Shown: one piece after another, positions 1-8,300 of the stretch | Numbering within the stretch: the stretch's first letter is position 1 | Layout: each line of letters opens with the position of its first letter | DNA from: UBA2336 sp964404445 | GTDB taxonomy: Bacteria > Bacteroidota > Bacteroidia > Cytophagales > Cyclobacteriaceae | Reading direction: 5' to 3' | DNA length: 64,000 nt | Assembly (NCBI GenBank): GCA_964404445.1 | Contig: CAYOJW010000006.1 | Location: 229,638 to 293,637 of the forward strand | The notes under the pieces: model-generated | What the model saw: only the letters and a program-made list of their open reading frames with translations | Databases searched by the model: none | Told to the model about the DNA's origin: nothing | Made by a program: the position numbers and the translations under genes

Positions 1-15
1 ATATTTTTGTGGTGT

Positions 16-351
16 ATGGCTAACGAAACCAAACCGCTCGCATGGCTACATGGAGAAGTTAAGACTCCTCCATTTTCAGTGCAGGCAAGGGTAGAGGCGG
101 GGTATTTGTTACGCCAATTACAAGCGGGCATAATGTTGTCGCTTCCTCATTCGCGGCCTATGCCTGCAATTGGTGTAAGGTGTCATGAACTCAGAATAGA
201 TGATAAAACCAAAACCTGGATGATAGTGTACCGGATTGATTCAGATGCCGTTCTTATACTTGAAGTGTTTAACAAGAAAACAAGACAAACACCAAAAAGT
301 GTAATTGATAATTGTAAACGAAGAATACAGTTGTATGACTCAATAAACTAA
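16..351 (+). CDS. HigB/RelE-type toxin (phage Gp49-like family)
   Basis: A 111-residue protein resembling the Gp49-like (DUF891) branch of RelE/HigB mRNA-cleaving toxins. What is seen: an early W-L-H-G-E segment, an internal AGYLLRQLQ helix, a C-H-E-L-R strand followed by W-M-I-V-Y-R-I, and a C-terminal VFNKKTRQTP loop with a basic helix, the usual order in this family. It is followed 11 bases later by an HTH protein, which is the toxin-first order of higBA loci. The ATG at 16 is chosen because it gives the usual N-terminus. The frame stays open to the window edge through a TTG at 7, so a longer N-terminus cannot be excluded. Function is inferred from family and context. Confidence 0.75.
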   Translation: MANETKPLAWLHGEVKTPPFSVQARVEAGYLLRQLQAGIMLSLPHSRPMPAIGVRCHELRIDDKTKTWMIVYRIDSDAVLILEVFNKKTRQTPKSVIDNCKRRIQLYDSIN

Positions 352-362
352 ATCGTTACGTG

Positions 363-674
363 ATGAAGATTGCTAAGAGAAAGAAATTAGAAACAAAGGG
401 ATGGAAGGTTGGCTCAGTCAGCGATTTCCTGGAGCTTACTCCTGAGGAGAATGCTTATGTAGAGTTGAAATTAGCATTAAGTAAAAATTTGCAGACGTAC
501 AGAAAGCAGAAAAAATTAACACAAGCGCAACTTGCAAGTCAGTTGAGGTCAAGTCAATCCAGAGTTGCAAAAATGGAAGTGGGCGACCCTTCAGTATCAA
601 TGGATTTACTTGTTCGTTCGCTGTTAACACTTGGCGCATCAAAAAAACATATCGTTAAAATGATGTTATCGTAA
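363..674 (+). CDS. HigA-type antitoxin, XRE-family HTH protein
   Basis: A 103-residue protein whose second half is a Cro/C1-type helix-turn-helix: LTQAQLASQLRSSQSRVAKM followed by a helix with the D-L-L-V-R-S-L-L-T-L-G pattern. In this family the protein binds and neutralises the partner toxin and represses the operon promoter. It sits just downstream of the HigB-like toxin, so both are probably co-transcribed. A GTG at 360 directly precedes the ATG at 363; the ATG is preferred. The first 40 residues are charged and probably form the toxin-contacting part (inference). Confidence 0.75.
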   Translation: MKIAKRKKLETKGWKVGSVSDFLELTPEENAYVELKLALSKNLQTYRKQKKLTQAQLASQLRSSQSRVAKMEVGDPSVSMDLLVRSLLTLGASKKHIVKMMLS

Positions 675-739
675 TTGGCTTTGCTTATCCTGAAATTCTC
701 AAGGTAAACTGGGTTGTAACATATCCTGAAGAACGTTCC

Positions 740-1336
740 CTAAGAATCCGTATCCAGTCCAAACTTGTCTTTGAGTTCGCGTACTAACGGGTTCTTTTGT
801 ATCATCAGGTTAAGACGGGCTTTATCGTTCATGTAAAGATGGCTTAAATCTTCTTCCTCAATGACTTTGAGTTCAATCACAAGTTGGATCGAATCATTCT
901 GCAAATGATCTTTTAAATGAATAAGTAACTCTGTGCGGATTTCATTTAACTGGGTTTCCTGAAAAGGGTTGTGGATGTGAACAATCACCCGGCCATCGCG
1001 GTACTCAAACCCTTGCGATAACAGACGGTACGTAACCTGAAGGTTTTTGTATTTATCAGCAAAAGCCTGCCATACATCTTTTAGTTGTTGCTCTGTGAAC
1101 GGCTGGTTTCGTTTTTTCTCGACAACGGCAGTTGTAGCGGTTTCTTTTTTTACCCCGCCCTTCATCAGCGACTTGAGGTCGGCCATGGAGGGGGTTGCTG
1201 TTTTTGCGGCTTTTCCTGTTGTAACAGGTTTTGTTTCAGTAGTGAGTGTGTGCTGTACGGTTGGTGTAACCGGTTCTTCGGCAGGGTTGGTAATTACGTT
1301 TTGCTTTTCGGGCTGATCGGCAATTACGCTGTTACT
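740..1336 (-). CDS. dnaX: DNA polymerase III tau subunit, C-terminal part in the -1 frame
   Basis: This frame is open from the ten-A run at 1336-1345 down to the stop at 740 and encodes about 198 residues. It begins with a Pro/Thr/Glu-rich linker, then ADLKSLMKGG and a mixed alpha/beta domain ending in LVRELKDKFGLD, which resembles the C-terminal domain of Bacteroidota DnaX. It has no convincing start of its own: the ATG at 1184-1186 lies inside the linker-to-domain junction. Joined to the upstream frame by a -1 shift (or one extra A in the mRNA) it gives a DnaX of about 567 residues, a normal length for the phylum. It would bind the polymerase core and the helicase in the replisome. Confidence 0.8.
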   Translation of the reverse strand, partial: SNSVIADQPEKQNVITNPAEEPVTPTVQHTLTTETKPVTTGKAAKTATPSMADLKSLMKGGVKKETATTAVVEKKRNQPFTEQQLKDVWQAFADKYKNLQVTYRLLSQGFEYRDGRVIVHIHNPFQETQLNEIRTELLIHLKDHLQNDSIQLVIELKVIEEEDLSHLYMNDKARLNLMIQKNPLVRELKDKFGLDTDS

Positions 1337-1345
1337 TTTTTTTTT
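1290..1345 (-). promoter_or_regulatory. Candidate dnaX slippage site with downstream stem
   Basis: On the coding (minus) strand there are ten consecutive A at 1345-1336. Eight bases downstream, GTAATTGC (1327-1320) can pair with GTAATTAC (1297-1290), seven Watson-Crick pairs and one G-U, enclosing a 22-base loop. The zero frame stops at 1326-1324; the -1 frame stays open to 740. The geometry resembles known dnaX frameshift or transcriptional-slippage sites, but the stem is AU-rich and weak. A homopolymer base-call error would look the same. Confidence 0.5.
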
Positions 1346-2442
1346 ACTGCCGAAGCATGCTCCGCAGGTTGTAATGATGAGAGTTCTAACGCTGCCTGTA
1401 CGTGCGCCATCTTCATCAGCGCAAGCTCAACGAGTAAACGCTGGTTTTTGCTGCTTTTGTAATGGATGTCGCACTGGCTGGCAATGTTCAGCCACGATAA
1501 CAACAGCGAAGGCGATGCGGCCTGTGCCTGCCCGGCATACTTTTTCCGTACGCTGTCGGGTACTTCCATCAGTTCGGTGGTGCGGGCATCCTGCGATACC
1601 AACAGGTTGCGCAGGTGTTCGGCCAGGCCCACAATAAAATTATGGCCATCGAAACCTTTGCGCAGTATTTCATCGAACAATACTAACGGCTGTGTATGAT
1701 TCTGCGAAAGCAGGGAGTCCACAACATCGAAATAATAATCGTAATCGAGGATATGTAAATTGGCCAGTACATTTTTAAAGGTGATTGGCTTGCCCGCTGC
1801 GTAGGTCACCATCAAATCGAAAATCGAGAGAGCATCGCGTAATGCGCCATCGGCTTTTTGTGCGATAAGATGAAGGGCTTCTTCCTCGACTTTTATTTTC
1901 TCATGTTTGGCAATAACATCCAGATGTTTGGCGATGTCTGAAATCTGGATGCGGTTAAAATCGAAAATCTGGCACCGCGAAAGAATAGTAGGGATCACCT
2001 TGTGCTTTTCGGTGGTGGCCAGAATGAAGATGGCGTAAGACGGAGGCTCTTCGAGTGTTTTCAAAAATGCGTTGAAAGCCGCATTTGAAAGCATGTGAAC
2101 CTCGTCTATAATATACACTTTGAATTTTCCGAACTGGGGTGGGTAGCGCACCTGATCGATGAGGTTTCGGATGTCTTCTACCGAGTTGTTGGAGGCGGCA
2201 TCCAACTCGAAAATGTTGAGCGAATTGGTTTCGGCTTTTTCTTCAAATCCGTTGATGAGGCGGGCTACAATACGGGCACAGGTTGTTTTGCCCACACCGC
2301 GAGGCCCGCAAAAAAGCATGGCCTGCGCTAATTTGTTGTTGTCGATGGCGTTTTTAAGCGTAGTGGTAATGTGCTCTTGCCCAACCACTTCGTCAAACCC
2401 CGTGGGGCGGTATTTACGTGCCGATACAACAAAGTTTTCCAT
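1324..2442 (-). CDS. dnaX: DNA polymerase III gamma/tau subunit (gamma-length frame)
   Basis: Clamp-loader ATPase. The start MENFVVSARKYRP at 2442 is canonical; an upstream ATG at 2463 would add seven atypical residues. Walker A GPRGVGKT is at about 46-53, the DEVH Walker B at 113-116 and the S-R-C sensor-1/arginine-finger motif at 155-157. Between Walker A and the LDAASNNS motif the usual four-cysteine zinc module is absent, replaced by a short polar loop. The frame stops at 1324, three codons past a ten-A run, giving a 372-residue gamma-like product. The rest of tau lies in the -1 frame, so slippage or a homopolymer sequencing error must be considered. Confidence 0.93.
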   Translation of the reverse strand: MENFVVSARKYRPTGFDEVVGQEHITTTLKNAIDNNKLAQAMLFCGPRGVGKTTCARIVARLINGFEEKAETNSLNIFELDAASNNSVEDIRNLIDQVRYPPQFGKFKVYIIDEVHMLSNAAFNAFLKTLEEPPSYAIFILATTEKHKVIPTILSRCQIFDFNRIQISDIAKHLDVIAKHEKIKVEEEALHLIAQKADGALRDALSIFDLMVTYAAGKPITFKNVLANLHILDYDYYFDVVDSLLSQNHTQPLVLFDEILRKGFDGHNFIVGLAEHLRNLLVSQDARTTELMEVPDSVRKKYAGQAQAASPSLLLSWLNIASQCDIHYKSSKNQRLLVELALMKMAHVQAALELSSLQPAEHASAVKKKVTA

Positions 2443-2459
2443 CCGCTGCAAGATATAAT

Positions 2460-2576
2460 TCAATTATCAATTATCAATTACCAATTGTCAATTCGTGATG
2501 ATCTGACAAAGAACTTTTTTTGCCGTACATTTGTAGTTAATTGCAAATTGTCAATTTCTAATTGGTAATTGATTAA
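2460..2576. repeat. AT-rich CAATT/AATTG repeat cluster between dnaX and ssrA
   Basis: Short tandem units of the type CAATTATCAATTACCAATTG occur at about 2460-2494, and a related series in opposite orientation lies at about 2540-2574. The two clusters can pair with each other. Such spacers are common between Bacteroidota genes. No gene is seen here, but the ssrA promoter lies inside. Confidence 0.5.
2526..2533 (+). promoter_or_regulatory. Bacteroidota -7 promoter element (TACATTTG) for ssrA
   Basis: TACATTTG fits the TAnnTTTG -7 consensus used by the phylum's RpoD. It lies 46 bases before the mature 5' end of tmRNA, so transcription from here gives a short leader for RNase P to remove. No clear -33 TTG is seen at the right spacing. 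Confidence 0.5.
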
Positions 2577-2578
2577 AA

Positions 2579-2969
2579 GGGGTCGACCGGTTTTGACAGG
2601 ATGTGTGAAGCCGCAGGCCAGCATGCAGGCTCATGAGGGTAGAGCCTTAACCACTGCTCTTAACAATTTACGTGGCGAAGAAACTTACGCCATGGCTGCT
2701 TAATCTGACGATACGTTAGGTTAGCCTCGCCCCGATAAGATCGGGGAAGCCATCATCGCTCAGTGCCTATGTTCTGCTGGCGCTGGTATAGCGGTGTCGA
2801 TAGACGGAACTGCTCCGTGTGATGTTGCTAAGCACGGCTAAGACTCAGTAACTAAGGATTCGGTTAGGCTGTTGCCTGCCTTCTGTGTCCCGAAAACTAA
2901 AGTCAACTAAGCATGTAGAATCTGTTGTTTTATCTTCTCTGGACGAGGGTTCAATTCCCTCCGACTCCA
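2579..2969 (+). ncRNA. ssrA: Transfer-messenger RNA (tmRNA)
   Basis: The 5' end GGGGTCGACCGGTTTTGACA and the 3' end with T-arm GAGGGTTCAATTCCCTC and CGACTCC form the tRNA-like half; the acceptor GGGGUCG pairs with CGACUCC (one G-U). The resume codon GGC at 2674 starts the tag G-E-E-T-Y-A-M-A-A, ending at TAA 2701-2703. The tag resembles Cytophaga-type tags and ends in the protease-recognised -AA. A perfect CCCCGAT/ATCGGGG hairpin lies at about 2730-2750. CCA is not encoded. tmRNA rescues stalled ribosomes and marks the product for ClpXP-type proteases; clpX and clpP lie in the same window. Confidence 0.96.
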
Positions 2970-2981
2970 CAAAGCAAAGGA

Positions 2982-3012
2982 GGCTGGTTTATGTTTAAGC
3001 CGGCCTTTTTTT
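2982..3012 (+). terminator. Rho-independent terminator of ssrA
   Basis: GGCTGGTTTA (2982-2991) pairs with TAAGCCGGCC (2996-3005), ten pairs including two G-U, with a TGTT loop, followed by seven T. It begins 13 bases after the tmRNA 3' end. Confidence 0.8.
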
Positions 3013-3106
3013 ATCAAATTAAACAATTAGCCTACCTCCAGCCGCTTTCTGAGTTTTTTGGTAACGTGATGGTCTGTGTAAAACCTAAACCCGTTCGGGT
3101 TAAACC

Positions 3107-4129
3107 CTAAACAGGAATAGATTTATAATACAAAACTCCTTCCGTAGTTAGAACACCATACTGATTATCATTAAAACGGGGTGGAGCTGTTAACATCCCA
3201 TCCTTCACGTTTACTCGTTCAAGGTCAATTATCGCCCCGGCTTTTATATCAAATATTCCAAAGTAGTAATTGTCAAATCCGTCCTTAACTGTACCTGCAT
3301 TAAAGAACAACCACTCGCGCTTAGCATCTAAAGAAGACACAACAATCCTCAGTTTCTCCTCCGTAATAATATCGAGATCCAGTACCCTGGTTGAATAATC
3401 ATTCAAATTCACTTCCAAATAATAACGATTGGCAAACGTAACAATCCTCTTTCTGATGTTGTCTATATGAAGCCTATTACGGTTCCAATTTGCTCCAAAC
3501 CCTATGTACTGGGCATCTATTCCGCTTGACACCAAAATTTCGTGAGGATTAATCGATAATGTTTCACCTGTTATAAGATTTAAACGTGTTAGTTTATTGT
3601 CATCAATCCGCATCCAGACATTATCATTCAAAAGTCCTAATATCTGTGCAGCAACTGGCTTTTTGGACTTAAAATCCAATTCCTGCAATTGTCGTTTGGT
3701 GTTCCTATCATGAAACTTTAGCGGATTGAAAGAATATATGCAGTCCGCGTTTGGAACGAAAAAGACACTATACGGATACATATCCTCTGTTAGGTCGTTC
3801 AAAGAATAAACGTACGTTAACTTATCAAAGGCCATTCCCGAAAAAAGAATTAATAAGTTATGGCTATAATTATAGCTATGAGGACTAATGTTGTGTGGCA
3901 GTTTAGTCCACGCTCTATTGCTATCATTTTTTAGCGACATCTTCGAGGTATAATAGCCAATACTCTCACTTCCCGTTACGACTGCCAAGAAATCTTTGGT
4001 TTGGATGAGCTGTGATGGTTCTGCTACCATAGACGCACATCCATCATACAGGGAAACACCTTTGCCTTTGGCATATACGACCGTGTCTTCGAGCATATCA
4101 AAACACCTAACATCCCTGATCAAATCCAT
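3107..4129 (-). CDS. Hypothetical protein, possibly a beta-propeller-like fold
   Basis: A 340-residue protein of no recognised family, without signal peptide or membrane segment. Repeated strands carry aromatic-rich patterns such as VWMRIDDNKLTRLNLITGE, REWLFFNAG and YGVLTTEGVLYYKS, which look like blades of a propeller (inference). The reading frame is long, clean and runs opposite to both flanking genes, and its start at 4129 precedes a dispersed repeat. It stands alone: tmRNA is on one side and the helix-hairpin-helix gene on the other. It is probably an accessory, strain-variable gene. No function is proposed. Confidence 0.6.
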   Translation of the reverse strand: MDLIRDVRCFDMLEDTVVYAKGKGVSLYDGCASMVAEPSQLIQTKDFLAVVTGSESIGYYTSKMSLKNDSNRAWTKLPHNISPHSYNYSHNLLILFSGMAFDKLTYVYSLNDLTEDMYPYSVFFVPNADCIYSFNPLKFHDRNTKRQLQELDFKSKKPVAAQILGLLNDNVWMRIDDNKLTRLNLITGETLSINPHEILVSSGIDAQYIGFGANWNRNRLHIDNIRKRIVTFANRYYLEVNLNDYSTRVLDLDIITEEKLRIVVSSLDAKREWLFFNAGTVKDGFDNYYFGIFDIKAGAIIDLERVNVKDGMLTAPPRFNDNQYGVLTTEGVLYYKSIPV

Positions 4130-4202
4130 ATCTATTCAATTTTATAAAATCAAATAATGAAGCCTCGCAAATGTATGCCTCATCAGGAGTACCCCCGGCA
4201 CT

Positions 4203-4320
4203 AAAGATATTAAAAGATAATTACAGGCCGTGGAAATTTGTTTGTAGCGTACGACCCCAGCGGGGTCGTAGGTTTGTAGCATAAAATTCAGCTATAAACA
4301 TCGGGACTCCAGAGGAGTCC
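4203..4320 (+). repeat. Dispersed intergenic repeat, copy 1, with nested palindrome
   Basis: From 4203 the sequence matches, in inverted orientation, the spacer at 25847-25931. Compared with that copy it carries 32 extra bases: a 23-base insert at 4249-4271 containing the palindrome TACGACCCC-AGC-GGGGTCGTA, followed by a second copy of GTTTGTAGC (4240-4248 and 4272-4280). The far end is a second palindrome, GGACTCC-AGA-GGAGTCC, at 4304-4320. There is no coding capacity. The rest of the 4130-4409 spacer shows no recognisable element. Confidence 0.75.
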
Positions 4321-4409
4321 AACAAATTCAGTAACATTTTAAAGCACAATGCCCACAACACATTTCCTTAATTTTTTTTTGTACCTTCCATACCATATAC
4401 CCCGTACAC

Positions 4410-5318
4410 ATGAACCCCTGGCGCGCACTCCGCAACTTTTTTGGCACAACACGCAGCCAAACCAATGGTATGGTAGCGGTATTGCTGTTGCTTTCCGTAT
4501 TTATTTTTTCGGAACCCGTTACGCGATGGTATGTGAGTACCCGCCCGCATGATTTTTCGGCCGACCGTGCCGAACTCGACAGCCTGATTAGTTTATGGAA
4601 CACGCCCTCATCCGAAGAGAATACTCTCACCGAACAACGTGTTGTTACCTATACAGCGTTTAACCCCAACACCGTTACGCAGCAACACCTGTTAACGCTT
4701 GGCTTTACCGATAAACAAGCCCACCAGTTGATCAGCTACCGCACAAAAGGAGGTGTGTTTCGCATCAAAGCCGATGTGCTGAAACTTTACGGCATGGATT
4801 CAACATTGTACGCAAACATTTCGCCTTATATTACCCTGCCCGATAAATACGAACCGAACCGTTACGAAAAGAAAACCTTTACCGAACGCATTTATCCTGA
4901 AAAAGAAAAATCCGCACGCTTCAACCTGAACGAAGCGGACACAACACAACTTCAAAAAATTTATGGCATTGGCCCGGTGTTGGCCAATCGCATTGTAAAA
5001 TACCGCAACCGCTTAGGCGGCTTTGTTTCGCATCATCAGCTAAAAGAAGTATATGGCGTGGACAGCACCGTGGTAAATCGTTTGCAACACGCCTCGTTTT
5101 TGCCCGAACCCCTAACGGTTCAACAGCTTAACCTGAATACGGCAGACGAAAAAACATTAGCTGCTCATCCATACTTAACGAAGAACATCGCCCGCGCAAT
5201 CGTAACCTATCGATTTCAGCATGGAAAATTTCAATCGGTTGATGATCTTGCCCGGATCAATCTGTTAGATAACGTTACCTTAGCAAAAATTTCGCCTTAC
5301 CTTACTGTTGATCGCTGA
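4410..5318 (+). CDS. Membrane-anchored ComEA-like helix-hairpin-helix protein
   Basis: A 302-residue protein with a basic N-terminus, one membrane segment at about 21-35, then three helix-hairpin-helix modules at about 84-141, 171-228 and 240-298. Each opens with an F/L-N-x-N motif; the second contains I-Y-G-I-G-P-V-L-A-N-R-I, the classic ComEA DNA-contacting hairpin. ComEA-type proteins bind double-stranded DNA without sequence preference, in competent bacteria during DNA uptake. With the membrane anchor the domains are probably periplasmic. Its end overlaps the helicase start by 11 bases, suggesting translational coupling. A competence role is plausible but not shown; other HhH proteins of this type in the phylum have no assigned role. 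Confidence 0.85.
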   Translation: MNPWRALRNFFGTTRSQTNGMVAVLLLLSVFIFSEPVTRWYVSTRPHDFSADRAELDSLISLWNTPSSEENTLTEQRVVTYTAFNPNTVTQQHLLTLGFTDKQAHQLISYRTKGGVFRIKADVLKLYGMDSTLYANISPYITLPDKYEPNRYEKKTFTERIYPEKEKSARFNLNEADTTQLQKIYGIGPVLANRIVKYRNRLGGFVSHHQLKEVYGVDSTVVNRLQHASFLPEPLTVQQLNLNTADEKTLAAHPYLTKNIARAIVTYRFQHGKFQSVDDLARINLLDNVTLAKISPYLTVDR

Positions 5319-8300
5319 CACACGCCATATTCTCCGCACCTATTTGCGCAGGCTCACCAACCTGAGCGGCAACAACCGCTCACTCGTATTGCTGCGCCTG
5401 CACAGCGAACAGGTGATGGACTTACACAGCCTGAGTTTTTTAAACAACGAAAAATCGTTTACCATCATTGAAGCGCTCATTGCGGGCAGGCAAAAAAAAT
5501 TATGCGCGCTGGCCGACAGTCGTATGGAAGCCGTTAACCAGACCAGCGCCAAACTCAAAAAACTGCAACGGCTCGACCGGTTTATTTTTGACGAACGCGG
5601 CTCGAACGATTTGCACGTGGGCTGGCCGTTAGTGCATGGCAAGTTTGCCGATGGCACTGCGGTGTGCGCGCCCTTGCTTTATTTTCCGGTAACGCTTGCC
5701 GAAGAAAACAACCAGTGGGTTTTACAACCGCGCAAAGAGGCCGGTATTACTTTTAACAAATCGTTTCTGCTGGCATACTCGTTTTATACCAACACGCCCC
5801 TGCCTGCCGATTTGCCCGAAACATCGTTCGATGATTTTACGGACGACAGCACGGCCTTTCGCACGCAATTATATCAACTGTTGAAAAACACCATCGAAAT
5901 AAATTTCAACAGCAACACCTTTACCGATGAGTTACAGCATTTTCAGGAGTTTACGAAAGATGAATTTGAAGCGACTCATCATGCCGGTGAACTAAAACTC
6001 CATCAGCAAGCGGTGTTAGGGATTTTCCCGCAGGCCGGATCGCAGTTGGTACCCGACTACATGCACCTGATCGAAAGTGAAGCCTTCGCTGATCTCGAAG
6101 ATTTTTTCGCACAGCGCACAGGTGCAAGCCAATCCGTTCAGTCGTGGGTAACATCGGTAAAGGAAGAAAAAATTCATACGCCCTTTCCGCAAGACGCTTA
6201 CCAGGAACATACTTTGCGTTTAGTGAAAGATGGTCGCTCGGTTGTGGTGCAAGGCCCGCCCGGAACCGGTAAATCGCAACTTATTGCCAACCTGATGGCC
6301 GATGGCATTGCAGCCGGGAAAAAAACGCTGTTGGTTTGCCAGAAACGGGTAGCATTAGATGTTGTGTATGACCGGTTAAAAAAAATAGGGCTGGAAGATT
6401 TTCTGGGTCTGGTACACGACTTTCGTAACGACCGTAAAACCGTATTCGATAAAATTGCACGGCAAATCGATCGTATCGATGATTATAAAATACAAGACAG
6501 AAGCGTTGATGTTATCCAACTCGAACGCAGATTTTTACAGGTAAGCCATGCCATCGACCAGCTAACCGAAGAACTCGAAGAGTTTCGCACAGCCCTGTTC
6601 GATGAAAATGAATGCGGCATCGACATCAAAGAACTATACCTTACTTCCGATCCGCAAGCAGAATCCGTTGCCCTCCGGCAGGAATACCAGACATTTCATT
6701 TTTCAACACTATCCGACTTCAGTACATTGTTGAAACGTTACGCCCGCTATGCAGCAATGTTTGAACCGGACGATTATCTGTGGAAACGAAGAAAATCGTT
6801 TGCCGGTTTTTCGCTAAGCGATGTACGCAACATCGAAGCGATTATCCGCGACATTGAAACGTTCCAACAAAAAATACAACACGAACTTCAAAATATTCTA
6901 CCTTCGCTTAACCTGCTGGAATTAGAGAATTTATTGGAGCGCAGGCCCGAAGCCGAACAGGTACAACGCCTGTTGGCAAATGATACGTTGTTTGCCGATT
7001 TCCAAAAAATGGTTACCGAAACAAACGATGAAACCAGTTTACTCTGGCTTCAAAACATGGAACGCGTGTGCATGAATTGTTTTGAAGACCCCGGTCTGGA
7101 AAGCACACTCGAAAGCGCCCGCTTGGGCGAACTGCAAATAGCTTTACAGAAACGCATGGAGTCGCGCAAAGGATTGATCAGGCGTATTCGATGGGAAATG
7201 TCGGAGCACAAATTTTTATTAAAGCGTGTACTCATTGGCAGTGGATTAAAATTTAACAAACAGGGTTTACGAACACTCGAACAACGGCTCGACCACCGCC
7301 TGAACTTAGAACACCACCTCACCGCTCTGCGCAAAAAAGAATGGCTCGGTAACGACCTGCCCACCGACCGCAACCAACAAATGTTGCAACAGTGGTTTAT
7401 GCGCAAGCTGCAAGCTGCACAAGCCAAACTCAGCTACCACACCTTACGCGAACTGCAAAGCGCCATAAACATTCAAAAATTAACGCACGCTGATTTCCGG
7501 CAAACGCTGCAACATATTTTTACCACGCTCGATACCGTACCCGCACAACGCGAAAGCTGGCAACAATACCTTACCGCGTATCAAATTCAACAACTGATTC
7601 TTCAACCCGGTTTACAGACCGATTTTATCAAAACACTCCGCAGCGATTTCGATCACCTTGTGGAATTCGATAAAATCCAGTCGTCCCTGCCCGATCATGA
7701 AAAAATTGTTATCCGTAAACTACACGAACACCTTCACGATTGGGATAGCGACAAACTCGAAACGCTTTTTCAGAACAGCATCCGACTGGCATGGATCGAA
7801 CACATCGAAACCAAGTATCCGGTGTTGCGCATGGCGTCAACGTTTCGTATGGAAGAAACTGAAACTGCCTTGCGAAAAAACTTAGCCGAAAAACAAGCCA
7901 TCAGCACACAAATTCTCAAACTGCGCGCACGCGAACACACCTACGATCAATTAGAATATAACCGCCTAAACAACCGCATAACGTACCGCGACCTTGACCA
8001 TCAAACTACCAAGAAGAAAAAGATATGGCCGTTGCGTAAAGTTATCGCTACGTTTTCAAACGAACTTTTCAATTTGATACCGTGCTGGATGGCTTCGCCC
8101 GAAGCGGTGTCGGCTATTTTTCCGATGGAACAACTGTTCGACCTCGTGATTTTCGATGAAGCCTCGCAGTGTTTTTCGGAGCGCGGCATTCCGGCCATGT
8201 ACCGGGGCAAGCAGGTAGTGGTAGCCGGTGATGATAAACAACTCAAACCATTTGAGTTATATCAAATCCGCTGGACGGAAGAAGATACTTCGCCCGAACT

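Noticed and set aside
1047..1462. Plus-strand frames across dnaX
   Set aside because: They are antisense to dnaX, show no domain, and the poly-T gives artificial Phe runs.
2728..2750. A mobile palindrome (CCCCGAT/ATCGGGG) inserted in tmRNA
   Set aside because: A stable hairpin is expected in the tmRNA pseudoknot region, and no duplication flanks it.
2925..3110. A 61-residue frame over the end of ssrA
   Set aside because: It covers the tmRNA 3' tRNA-like part and the terminator, and has no protein features.
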